Source: Rhodospirillaceae bacterium SYSU D60007 (lineage in GTDB: Bacteria > Pseudomonadota > Alphaproteobacteria > Reyranellales > Reyranellaceae). From it: a stretch of 64,000 nucleotides of DNA. The first letter of the stretch is position 1. Every line of letters begins with the position of its first letter. The notes beneath the pieces were generated by a model that was given only the letters and a program-made list of their open reading frames with translations, did not search any database and was not told the DNA's origin. This document shows positions 56,430 to 64,000 of this stretch, piece by piece. Both the position numbers and the translations under genes were made by a program. The stretch spans positions 62,001-126,000 of the forward strand of contig QOCQ01000011.1 of NCBI GenBank assembly GCA_003574685.1, written 5' to 3'.

Positions 56430-57092
56430 ATGTTCGAGCTCGATGGCCCGTCGTTTCCACCTGCTTCGGGCGGCGCGCCGCGCAAGCTGATCGTGCTGCT
56501 GCACGGCTACGGCGCCGACGGCGAGGACCTGATCGGCCTGGCGCAGCCCTTGTCGCAACTGCTGCCGGATGCAGCGTTTCACGCGCCCAATGCGCCCTAC
56601 CCCTGCGAAGGCAATCCGCTGGGCTACCAGTGGTTCGGCATCTCGCAGCTTGATCCGCATCTGATGTTCGCCGGCACCCGTGGTGCGGCGCCGTTCGCCG
56701 AAGCCTTCATCGACGCGCGCCTGCAGGAATACGGCCTGACGGAAGCCGACACCGCCCTGATCGGCTTCTCGCAGGGTACGATGATGTCGCTGCATATCGG
56801 GCTGCGCCGGGCCCGGCCGGTGGCTGGTATCGTGGGCTTTTCCGGCGTGCTGGCCGGCATGGACAGCCTGAAGGAGGAGATCCGCTCCCGCCCGCCGGTG
56901 CTGCTGGTTCATGGCGATGCCGACGAGCTGATCCCGGTGGCGCTGATGGGTCGCACCGAACAGGCGCTGAGGGCATGCGGGGTGCCGGTCGAGTCGCATG
57001 TCGCGCGCGGCGTCGGGCACGGCATCGACCAGACCGGCTTGCAGCTCTGCGCGCGGTTCCTGCTGCGCGTGCTGGGAGGACGCTCGCGATGA
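56430..57092 (+). CDS. Phospholipase/carboxylesterase family hydrolase
   Basis: A 220-residue alpha/beta hydrolase of the carboxylesterase/APT type. It has LIVLLHGYGADGEDLIGLA, the nucleophile in GFSQGTMMSL, Asp in HGDADELIPV and His in GVGHGID. It should hydrolyse short esters or lysophospholipids. Its stop overlaps the start of the next gene (ATGA). Confidence 0.92.
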   Translation: MFELDGPSFPPASGGAPRKLIVLLHGYGADGEDLIGLAQPLSQLLPDAAFHAPNAPYPCEGNPLGYQWFGISQLDPHLMFAGTRGAAPFAEAFIDARLQEYGLTEADTALIGFSQGTMMSLHIGLRRARPVAGIVGFSGVLAGMDSLKEEIRSRPPVLLVHGDADELIPVALMGRTEQALRACGVPVESHVARGVGHGIDQTGLQLCARFLLRVLGGRSR

Positions 57093-58366
57093 GCATGTCG
57101 AAGAGCCTGAAGGAAACCATCGCCCACGGCGTCGTTGTGGAAGGGATAGTCGCACCGGGATTGGAGCTGGTGGCCGATCAGTTCCTCGAGAATTTCCGCA
57201 GCCGCGGCGAGCTCGGCGCCTCGCTATGCGTCACTGTCGGTGGCGAAACCAGGCTTGACCTGTGGGGCGGCATTGCCGACGGCAAGACTGGCCGCGCCTG
57301 GCAACGGGACACCGTCTCGATCGTGTTCTCCTGCACCAAGGGCGCGACAGCGTTGTGTGCACATGTGCTCGCCAGCCGCGGCAGGCTCGACATCGATGCA
57401 CCGGTGGCCGAGGTCTGGCCCGAGTTCGCGCAGAGGGGCAAGGAGCACGTCACCACGCGCATGATGCTGGACCACTCCTCGGCCGTACCCGCCCTGCGCG
57501 AGGCCGTGAAACCGGACGGCCCCTACGACTGGCAGTACATGACGCAACGCCTGGCAGCGGAGGAGCCGTTCTGGGAGCCCGGCACCCGCAACGGCTATCA
57601 CGGCTTCACCTTCGGCTGGACCGTTGGCGAGATGGTCCGCCGCGTATCCGGCAAATCGCTGGGCGCGTTCTTCCAGGAGGAAATCGCCCGGCCGCTGGGT
57701 CTCGATTTCTGGATCGGTCTGCCGGAAGAGATCGAACCGCGCGTGGCGCCGATCGTGCCGTACGTTTATTCGGCAAAGGAGGCGCAGACACCGTTCATGA
57801 CCGCCCTGGCCAAAGAGCCGAAATCGATTCCCTCGCTGTTCTATTTCAACAACGGCCGCTGGCGCACCGGCGGCGCCAATACCCGCGAGGGCCATGCCGC
57901 GGAGATCGGCGCGGCCAACGGCATCACCAACGCGCGCGGACTGGCCGGCATGTACGCGCCGCTGGCCAATGGCGGTGCGCTGAATGATGTCAGGCTGGTT
58001 GACCGGGTCACGCTGTCGCGCATGGCCGAGGTCTCGATGGCCACACACGATGACGCAACCCTGCGCATCCCCACGCGCTTTGCATTGGGCTTCATGAAAT
58101 CGATGGACAACCGCCGGCGCAGCATCGCCGCGCGGCTGTGGGGCGATGCCTGCGACAGCGTCATCCTGGGATCGCCGGCCTTCGGTCATGTCGGCGCCGG
58201 CGGTTCGCTGGGCCTCGCCGATCCGGCTTGCGGCCTGTCGTTTGGCTACACAATGAACAAAATGGGGCCGGGCCTGCTGCTGAACGATCGCGGCCAGGCG
58301 CTGGTGGATGCCACCTATCGCGCTCTTGGCTACCGTTCCAAAGATGCCGGTGTCTGGGAGACATGA
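57089..58366 (+). CDS. Beta-lactamase-fold serine hydrolase (EstB-like)
   Basis: A 425-residue class C beta-lactamase-like hydrolase. The SxxK nucleophile motif is SCTKGATALC, and the later NGYHGFTFGWTVGEMV segment carries the Tyr of the YxN-like position. The C-terminal GHVGAGGSLGLADP matches the HxG-like motif. No signal peptide is seen, so it is probably a cytoplasmic esterase rather than a resistance enzyme. The ATG overlaps the stop of the esterase and its stop overlaps the GNAT gene. Confidence 0.9.
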   Translation: MSMSKSLKETIAHGVVVEGIVAPGLELVADQFLENFRSRGELGASLCVTVGGETRLDLWGGIADGKTGRAWQRDTVSIVFSCTKGATALCAHVLASRGRLDIDAPVAEVWPEFAQRGKEHVTTRMMLDHSSAVPALREAVKPDGPYDWQYMTQRLAAEEPFWEPGTRNGYHGFTFGWTVGEMVRRVSGKSLGAFFQEEIARPLGLDFWIGLPEEIEPRVAPIVPYVYSAKEAQTPFMTALAKEPKSIPSLFYFNNGRWRTGGANTREGHAAEIGAANGITNARGLAGMYAPLANGGALNDVRLVDRVTLSRMAEVSMATHDDATLRIPTRFALGFMKSMDNRRRSIAARLWGDACDSVILGSPAFGHVGAGGSLGLADPACGLSFGYTMNKMGPGLLLNDRGQALVDATYRALGYRSKDAGVWET

Positions 58367-58851
58367 GCGCGCTCACGATCCGGCCTGCCGTTGCGGCGGA
58401 TCGGCCCTGGCTGATCGAAGCCATGGCCGCGATCAATGATCACGAACGCAAGTTGCACGATTCGCGCCGTCCGGGGGCCGAGTGCGCCGAGGCCTATCTT
58501 GCACAGATCGAAGCCGCCATCGCCCGCGACGGCGGCGCGATCCTCCTCGCCTTGCGCGATGGCAAGCCGGTCGGTGTCATCGCCTTCCGCATCGCGCGCG
58601 GCGATGTCGCGGCAGAGACTGACGATTCGAACGTCGCGGGCTACGTGTCTGACCTGTTCGTCACGGACTCCGAACGCGGCAACGGTCTCGCCGGCCGGCT
58701 GCTGAGGGAAGCCGAGCGCTACTTCCGCGACGCCGGCTTGCGGCGCATGCGCATCGGCTCGCTGGCCGCCAATACCCCGGCCGTGCGCGCCTATCGCAAA
58801 TTCGGCTTCGCCGACTACGAGCTCGTACTGGAGAAGCGGCTGGTCACCTGA
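58363..58851 (+). CDS. GNAT-family N-acetyltransferase
   Basis: A 162-residue acetyltransferase. Motif A is VSDLFVTDSERGNGLAGRLL, followed by NTPAVRAYRKFGFADYELVL, the GNAT C-terminal beta-strand region. Acetyl acceptor unknown. The ATG at 58363 overlaps the hydrolase stop by four bases, and the whole esterase-hydrolase-GNAT chain shares such overlaps. Confidence 0.92.
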   Translation: MSALTIRPAVAADRPWLIEAMAAINDHERKLHDSRRPGAECAEAYLAQIEAAIARDGGAILLALRDGKPVGVIAFRIARGDVAAETDDSNVAGYVSDLFVTDSERGNGLAGRLLREAERYFRDAGLRRMRIGSLAANTPAVRAYRKFGFADYELVLEKRLVT

Positions 58852-58919
58852 TCAGGCAACGCTGCACTTCCGCATGAGCGCTGGCCGCGGCGGCTGTGAT
58901 CGGCTGATATGGCGGGATC

Positions 58920-60221
58920 ATGCTTGCCGTCTTCCGGCCGCTGCAGGATCGCGCCGTCGCCACGGTGTGGACGGGTCTTGCCGCCTCGACCATCGGCGAG
59001 GATCTCTTCCGTGTGGCGGTGATCTGGCTGGCCGTTGACATCGCGGGCAATCTCGCAGGACTGCTGACGGCAGCCCAGTACGCCACCATGCTGGTGGTTG
59101 GCCTGTTCAGCGGCGCGATTGCCGATCGCTGGGCGCCGGAGCGCACCATGGTGATGGTGAGCGTTCTGGCCGCCGTGGTGGTCCTGATGCCGGTCGCTAT
59201 CGCCTATGGACCGGGCGTCAGCCTGTGGTCACTGACCATCGCCATTGTCGGCGTTGCCGGGCTGCGCACCTTCTTCGCGCCCGCCCTGCAATCGACCGTA
59301 CCGACGCTGGTGCGCGATCGCTCGTCGCTGCACGCCATCAACAGCCTGTTCGATGCGACGTGGCGTCTGGCACGGCTTGCCGGACCCGGTTTCGCGGCCG
59401 TCCTGGTGCAGCTCATTCCCGTTATCCATTTCCTGTCCGTCACGGCCTGCGGCTTTCTCGCGGCGGCCGCAGCCGTCTACAGCGTCCGTCACCGGTTGGC
59501 AGAGCAGGCGGCTCATCGCGCACCGGCACGCGGTGGCTGGCACGGCGCCGTTGACGGATTGACGGCAGGATTCCGCCTGTTGCACCGCGAACGCGTGACC
59601 AGCGTGCTGATCCTCAGCAACGCCGCCGTGAACGGACCGTGGATGGTTTCGCTGATGCTGGGCGTTGCCCTGCTGGTGAAGACCCATGATCCCGTCTTTC
59701 TGGGAATCCGCGACCTCGCCGCCTATGGCCTGATCATGGGTTCATACGGTCTGGGCGATCTCTGTGCCAATCTGGCCGTCGGCAGCGTAGTGCTGCGCCG
59801 GCCGCTGTCGACCATGTACCTGGGCTATGTCGCCATGGGCGCGGGCTTTACGCTGATCGCGCTGGCCACCTGGATCTTGCCGCCCGACGTCCTGTTGCCG
59901 GCCATGATGCTGGCCGCCGTCATCGCCGGCACCGGCGGCCCGCTGTTCTTCATCCCGCTGATCACGCGTACCCAGACGGTGTTCGAGGGTGCCGATATCG
60001 CCCGCGTGTGGCGACTGCGCCTTGCCATCATGGCGGCTTCGCAACTGCTGGCGAGCCTGGTGGCGACGTGGCTGTTCGAGGTGCTGGGCGCCACGACGAC
60101 GGTTCTGGGCTGCGGCCTGCTGATCCTGCTGGCAGGCATCGCCGGTCATGTCGGTTTCAGCCGGCTGGAACACCGGCAGGCACTGGCGCCCGCGACCCTA
60201 ACCGCCGCTTCAGCAGACTAG
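58920..60221 (+). CDS. Major facilitator superfamily transporter
   Basis: A 433-residue, 12-helix MFS protein of the MFS_3/enterobactin-exporter-like type. It includes GLFSGAIADRWAPERTMVMV, the cytoplasmic loop motif after helix 2, and DRSSLHAINSLFDATWRLAR before the helix-5 region. Drug or metabolite efflux is likely, but the substrate cannot be told. It begins 68 bases after the GNAT gene. Confidence 0.9.
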   Translation: MLAVFRPLQDRAVATVWTGLAASTIGEDLFRVAVIWLAVDIAGNLAGLLTAAQYATMLVVGLFSGAIADRWAPERTMVMVSVLAAVVVLMPVAIAYGPGVSLWSLTIAIVGVAGLRTFFAPALQSTVPTLVRDRSSLHAINSLFDATWRLARLAGPGFAAVLVQLIPVIHFLSVTACGFLAAAAAVYSVRHRLAEQAAHRAPARGGWHGAVDGLTAGFRLLHRERVTSVLILSNAAVNGPWMVSLMLGVALLVKTHDPVFLGIRDLAAYGLIMGSYGLGDLCANLAVGSVVLRRPLSTMYLGYVAMGAGFTLIALATWILPPDVLLPAMMLAAVIAGTGGPLFFIPLITRTQTVFEGADIARVWRLRLAIMAASQLLASLVATWLFEVLGATTTVLGCGLLILLAGIAGHVGFSRLEHRQALAPATLTAASAD

Positions 60222-60313
60222 ACCGGCTTGCCTGCCCTTGCGCGAGCAACGGAAACAGCGTAGGGAGCGTAAAATACACAGCGTTACCCTAAAACGTTGA
60301 ATGCGAGGCGGCA

Positions 60314-61738
60314 GTGGCCAGGGCGTTTCCGACCGACAATCCTTTCCTGAAGGGCTATTTCGCGCCGCTGCACATGGAGTGCGACGCGCCGCACCTGCCG
60401 GTCACCGGCGAGATCCCGCAGGCGCTCTGCGGTTCGCTCTATCGTAACGGCCCCAACCCGCAGTTCGCGCCGCGTGGGCCCTACCACTGGTTCAGTGGCG
60501 ACGGCATGGTGCATGCCTTTCACATCCGCAATGGCCGCGTCGCGTACCTGAACCGCTGGGTGCGCACGCCCAAGTGGCAGCTCGAGCACGACGAGGGCGA
60601 GGGACTGTCCGGCGCGTTCGGCAACCCGCGCTACAGCGATCCGCGCATCGTGGCCCTGAACTCCACGACCGCGAACACCAACATCGTCTGGCATGCGGGC
60701 AAGCTGCTGGCGCTGGAAGAGGCGCACGCGCCCTGGGAGATAGATCCCGTGACGCTGGCTTCCCGCGGCTGCCACGATTTCGGCGGCAGGATTCAGGGAC
60801 CGGTGACGGCACATCCCAAGATCGACCCGGTCACCGGAGAAATGGTGCAGTTCGGCTATGCCGCGCGCGGCCGCTTCACGCCCGATCTCACCTACCAGGT
60901 CGTCGCCGCCGATGGCCGCATGACGCGCTGCGATTTCTTTCAGGCGCCCTATTCCAGCATGGTGCACGACTTCGTCGTGACCCGCCGGCATGTGATCTTT
61001 CCGATCTTCCCGCTGACCGGATCGATGGAACGGGCCATGAAGGGCGGTCCGCCCTTCGCATGGGAGCCGGACAAGGGCAGCCATATCGGCGTCCTGAAGC
61101 GTGACGGCGACGTGAGCCGCGACATCCGCTGGTTCCGTGGCGAGGCCTGCTACGTCTTCCACCCCATGAACGCCTTCGACACCGATGACGGCAAGGTCGT
61201 CTGCGACATGATGAAGTACGCCGTCGCGCCGCTCTTTCCCAGGCCGGACGGGTCACTCGCCAGTGCGATCCCGCCCACGGCCACGCTGGTCCGCTGGACC
61301 TTCGACCTGGAGGGCAATACCGACAGCTTCAGGGAAGAGGCGCTCGACGATCACGTCGGCGAGTTCCCCCGGCTGGACGAGCGCTTCGCAATGTCGCCCT
61401 ATCGTCATGGCTATATCCAGGGCGGTGTGGTGACCGACCCGGAGAATCCGCGCGCTGCCCGCAACGGCATCGTTCACATCGAACTGGACAGCGGTCGCAG
61501 CCGTCTCTGGGATCCCGGCTCTGGCGACGTTGCCAGCGAGCCGGTGTTCGTGCCCCGCAGCGCACATGCCGAGGAAGGCGATGGCTGGCTGTTGACCGTG
61601 GTCTACCGGGGCAGCGAGAACCGCAGTGATCTCGCCATCCTTGACGCCACCGACATCGAGGCTGGGCCGGTCGCCCTGGCGCATCTCTCGCACCGGGTGC
61701 CTGCCGGCTTCCACGGCAACTGGCGGCCGGCGGCATGA
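60314..61738 (+). CDS. Carotenoid oxygenase family protein
   Basis: A 474-residue beta-propeller dioxygenase. Iron ligands are expected from four His in TAHPKIDPVTGE, SMVHDFVVTRRHV, YVFHPMNAFD and the C-terminal GFHGNW. The N-terminal GSLYRNGPNPQFAPRGPYHW and FSGDGMVHAFHI match the family start. Substrates may be carotenoids, apocarotenoids, stilbenes or lignin-type compounds. The GTG at 60314 has GAGG at 60305-60308. Confidence 0.95.
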   Translation: MARAFPTDNPFLKGYFAPLHMECDAPHLPVTGEIPQALCGSLYRNGPNPQFAPRGPYHWFSGDGMVHAFHIRNGRVAYLNRWVRTPKWQLEHDEGEGLSGAFGNPRYSDPRIVALNSTTANTNIVWHAGKLLALEEAHAPWEIDPVTLASRGCHDFGGRIQGPVTAHPKIDPVTGEMVQFGYAARGRFTPDLTYQVVAADGRMTRCDFFQAPYSSMVHDFVVTRRHVIFPIFPLTGSMERAMKGGPPFAWEPDKGSHIGVLKRDGDVSRDIRWFRGEACYVFHPMNAFDTDDGKVVCDMMKYAVAPLFPRPDGSLASAIPPTATLVRWTFDLEGNTDSFREEALDDHVGEFPRLDERFAMSPYRHGYIQGGVVTDPENPRAARNGIVHIELDSGRSRLWDPGSGDVASEPVFVPRSAHAEEGDGWLLTVVYRGSENRSDLAILDATDIEAGPVALAHLSHRVPAGFHGNWRPAA

Positions 61739-61857
61739 TTCCGCATACCGGTGCGGCCGCGTCGCATAGCGGTTCGTGATTCGCATCAGGCTACGGCGCG
61801 TGCGCGTTCCGCAGTAAACCATCGTCCACTACCCTCCTCGCAGGAGAACGCAAACCC

Positions 61858-62853
61858 ATGGCCCTGCCCGCCCAGCTTCGCGGCAAGCTGCGCATCCCCG
61901 TTGTGGGTGCGCCGCTCTTCATCGTGTCCAACCCCGATCTCGTCATCGCGCAATGCAAGGCGGGAATCATCGGCTCGTTCCCGGCGCTCAATGCCCGGCC
62001 CGCACCGGTCCTGGAGGACTGGCTCAAGCGGATCACCAGCGAGCTCGCCGAGTACCAGGACAAGAACCCGCAGACGATCGTGGCGCCGTTCGCGGTCAAC
62101 CAGATCGTGCACAGCTCCAATGACCGCCTGCAGCACGACGTCGAGCTATGTGCGAAATACAAGGTGCCGGTCCAGATCACGTCGCTGCGCGCGCCTGACG
62201 ACGTCGTGAAGTCAGCGCACAGCTATGGCGGCCTGGTGTTCCATGACGTCATCAACATCAAGCATGCCAGGCGCGCCCTGCAGGCCGGCGTCGATGGCCT
62301 GATCCTGGTGTGCGCGGGCGCCGGTGGTCACGCGGGCCGACTGTCACCGTTTGCGCTCGTGCCGGAAGTGCGCCAGTTCTACGACGGCTGCCTGCTGCTC
62401 TCGGGCTCGATCGCCAACGGTGCGTCCGTTCTGGCCGCCCAGGCGCTCGGCGCCGACCTCGCCTATATCGGCACGCGCTTCATCGCCACCCGGGAAGCGA
62501 ACGCTTCCGAGGCCAACAAGCAGTGCATCATTCAGAGCACCGGCGAGGAGATCGTCTACACCAATCTCTTCACCGGCGTGCATGGCAACTATCTGAGCCG
62601 CAGCGTGGCGGCCGCCGGGCTGGACCCCGAGAACCTGCCCGAAGCCGACAAGTCGAAGATGAATTTCGGCTCGGGCGGCAACACCAAGGCCAAGGCGTGG
62701 CGCGACATCTGGGGCGCAGGCCAGGGTGTCGGCCAGATCACCGATGCGCCGCCGGCGGTCGAGGTCGTTGACCGTCTGGCACGCGAATACGAACAGGCAC
62801 GCGCGGCCCTCGTTGCCGAGCAGCCGGTGCCCACGCGGCTGGCAGCGGAGTAG
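61858..62853 (+). CDS. Nitronate monooxygenase / NAD(P)H-dependent flavin oxidoreductase
   Basis: A 331-residue TIM-barrel flavoenzyme of the 2-nitropropane dioxygenase family. It has RIPVVGAPLFIVSNPDLVIA, the FMN-phosphate loop CAGAGGHAGR and GADLAYIGTRFIATREANAS. It oxidises nitronates or reduces quinones. It reads from an ATG preceded by GGAG. Confidence 0.93.
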   Translation: MALPAQLRGKLRIPVVGAPLFIVSNPDLVIAQCKAGIIGSFPALNARPAPVLEDWLKRITSELAEYQDKNPQTIVAPFAVNQIVHSSNDRLQHDVELCAKYKVPVQITSLRAPDDVVKSAHSYGGLVFHDVINIKHARRALQAGVDGLILVCAGAGGHAGRLSPFALVPEVRQFYDGCLLLSGSIANGASVLAAQALGADLAYIGTRFIATREANASEANKQCIIQSTGEEIVYTNLFTGVHGNYLSRSVAAAGLDPENLPEADKSKMNFGSGGNTKAKAWRDIWGAGQGVGQITDAPPAVEVVDRLAREYEQARAALVAEQPVPTRLAAE

Positions 62854-63011
62854 TGACCCCAACGCGACAATGGCGTGACGATGGCATGAATCCATCTATC
62901 CGCATGCCTGCGGACAAAATCTAGACGTTGTGTTTTGCGCGGGATTTGGCACTATCCGCGCCATGCCGAACGAAGCGATATACGCGCGATGGGTTGCGCG
63001 GAGTACGTTCG

Positions 63012-63575
63012 ATGATGCCAGCGCCTGAGGCTTGCCCGGCGCTGGTCTTGAACGCCGATTTTCGGCCGCTCTCGTATTTCCCCCTGTCGCTGTGGTCGTG
63101 GCAGGATGCCGTAAAGGCGGTGTTTCTCGACCGGGTCAGCGTCGTGGCCGAGTACGACCGTCCGATCCGCAGCCCCAGCCTGACCATGAACCTGCCCAGC
63201 GTGATTGCGCTGAAGGAATACGTGCAGGCCGACCGGCGGCCGGCTTTCACGCGGTTCAACGTGTTCCTGCGCGACAGCTTCTCCTGTCAGTACTGCGGCG
63301 ATGATTTCCCCGCGCACGATCTCACGTTCGACCATGTGGTGCCGCGTTCCAGAGGCGGACGCACGGTCTGGCGCAATGTCGTGACCGCGTGCAGCCCGTG
63401 CAACCTGCTGAAGGGCAACCGCCTGCCACACCAGGCGCACATGCATCCCCTCCGGATGCCCTACGAGCCGTCTGCGATGGAGCTGCAGGAGAACGGGCGT
63501 GCCTTTCCGCCCAACTACCTGCACGAAAGCTGGCGCGATTACCTCTACTGGGATACCGAGCTCGATCCGGTCTAG
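63012..63575 (+). CDS. HNH endonuclease
   Basis: A 187-residue HNH nuclease of a type common in alphaproteobacteria. Zinc-knuckle cysteines are in CQYCGDDF and CSPCNLLKGN. The HNH core reads LTFDHVVPRSRGGRTVWRNV. The leading region LVLNADFRPLSYFPLSLWSW is conserved in this subfamily. Cellular role is unknown; DNA repair or mobile defence have been proposed for relatives. ATGs at 63012 and 63015 are tandem. Confidence 0.93.
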   Translation: MMPAPEACPALVLNADFRPLSYFPLSLWSWQDAVKAVFLDRVSVVAEYDRPIRSPSLTMNLPSVIALKEYVQADRRPAFTRFNVFLRDSFSCQYCGDDFPAHDLTFDHVVPRSRGGRTVWRNVVTACSPCNLLKGNRLPHQAHMHPLRMPYEPSAMELQENGRAFPPNYLHESWRDYLYWDTELDPV

Positions 63576-63588
63576 GCGTGAGGCCGGG

Positions 63589-64000
63589 TCAGCTCCGGCT
63601 GTTCCGGCGCGCCCACTCGCCGAGATAAGCCAGGCACGCCTCGAGTGTCGTGACGTCCACATAGCGGCGGCCGATGTCCCGCAGGTTGTCGTGGTGCGGA
63701 CCTTCCTCGATGTCGCCGACACAGTCCTCGGGCACCAGCGTACGGAAGCGATGGCTGAAGCTGTCGATGGCGGTCGCCCGGATGCAGCCGCTGGTGTTGC
63801 AGCCGGTCACGATCACCGTGTCGACCCGCTCCTTGGCGAAGTAGCTGGCCACGCCGGTGTCGAAGAAGATCGACGGGCCCTTCTTGCACACGACGAGGTC
63901 ATAGCCGGGCTCGTGGATCCGCTCGTCGAGCGCCGTGCTGGGATGGCTGTGCAGGAACGTCTCGCGCACGGCCGTAATCTTCCAGTACGGCATCTCGCGC
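63589..64000 (-). CDS. Isochorismatase-family hydrolase, 5' end outside window
   Basis: The last 137 or so residues of a cysteine hydrolase. The nucleophile lies in VTGCNTSGCIRATAID, typical of N-carbamoylsarcosine amidase/maleamate-type members. The Asp and Lys part of the triad may lie partly outside. The frame is open to the window edge. ATG at 63993 is not a credible start, since members are about 200 residues. Confidence 0.88.
   Translation of the reverse strand, partial: REMPYWKITAVRETFLHSHPSTALDERIHEPGYDLVVCKKGPSIFFDTGVASYFAKERVDTVIVTGCNTSGCIRATAIDSFSHRFRTLVPEDCVGDIEEGPHHDNLRDIGRRYVDVTTLEACLAYLGEWARRNSRS

Noticed and set aside
57089-58366. Beta-lactamase-fold protein considered as an antibiotic resistance enzyme
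   Set aside because: No signal peptide, and its best fit is EstB-like esterases within an operon of esterase and acetyltransferase genes.
63012-63575. HNH endonuclease considered as a restriction or homing nuclease
   Set aside because: It belongs to a stand-alone chromosomal HNH group, with no methyltransferase, intron or intein beside it.

Overview
The window looks like a chromosomal segment of a high-GC alphaproteobacterium. The order carB-carA / GatB-YqeY protein / dnaG / rpoD / tRNA is typical of that class, and the density of acyl-CoA dehydrogenases, MaoC hydratases, amidases and thioesterases suggests a free-living, catabolically versatile soil or water organism (Reyranella/Vineibacter-like is a guess). 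I see no phage, insertion sequence or CRISPR array. Intergenic DNA instead carries several families of palindromic repeats.

Layout. 1-6.8 kb: possible left-edge transporter fragment, an acyl-CoA dehydrogenase, a large SAM/adenylate-cyclase/ATPase protein, a DUF4242 protein, a Crp-like regulator and a DUF4258/DUF2283 pair. 7-17.5 kb: lytic transglycosylase, then the housekeeping block carB, carA, GatB/YqeY, dnaG, rpoD and tRNA-Ile2(CAU). 17.5-26.2 kb: a divergent transport locus with two VC_2705-type Na+/solute symporters, a DUF4212 small subunit and three small membrane proteins on the minus strand, facing an unknown protein, a DEDDh exonuclease and a CBS/DUF294 nucleotidyltransferase on the plus strand. 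26.2-28.1 kb: patatin phospholipase with a cyclic-nucleotide domain.

28.3-35.4 kb is the most interesting part. PimC/PimD-like acyl-CoA dehydrogenases are followed by an HMG-CoA-synthase-fold protein fused to a zinc-ribbon/OB (DUF35) domain, an SCP-x-like thiolase, a catalytic/non-catalytic MaoC pair and an SDR. The HMGS-fold protein appears to have lost the Glu-Cys-His triad (Thr77, Gln109, Ile228), while the thiolase keeps its nucleophile. Together they resemble both the archaeal thiolase-HMGS-DUF35 complex and steroid side-chain retro-aldolase systems. I read this as a side-chain or dicarboxylate beta-oxidation cluster of unknown substrate.

35.4-39.5 kb: envelope glycolipid genes (SMR-like flippase, GT2, methyltransferase, GT39-like). 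39.7-43.2 kb: a tightly packed minus-strand set of thioesterases, VOC, MaoC, alpha/beta hydrolase and isochorismatase. 43.5-50.2 kb: DEAD-box helicase overlapping an AsnC-type RAM protein, amidohydrolase, TVP38 protein, Fe-alcohol dehydrogenase and mmsA. 50.4-54.7 kb: a TTC38-like protein with two tandem amidases. 54.8-64 kb: gluQ, AlkA-like glycosylase, carboxylesterase, beta-lactamase-fold hydrolase, GNAT, MFS, carotenoid oxygenase, nitronate monooxygenase, HNH endonuclease and a right-edge isochorismatase fragment.

All calls come from reading the translated sequence and remembered family motifs; no database search was run.
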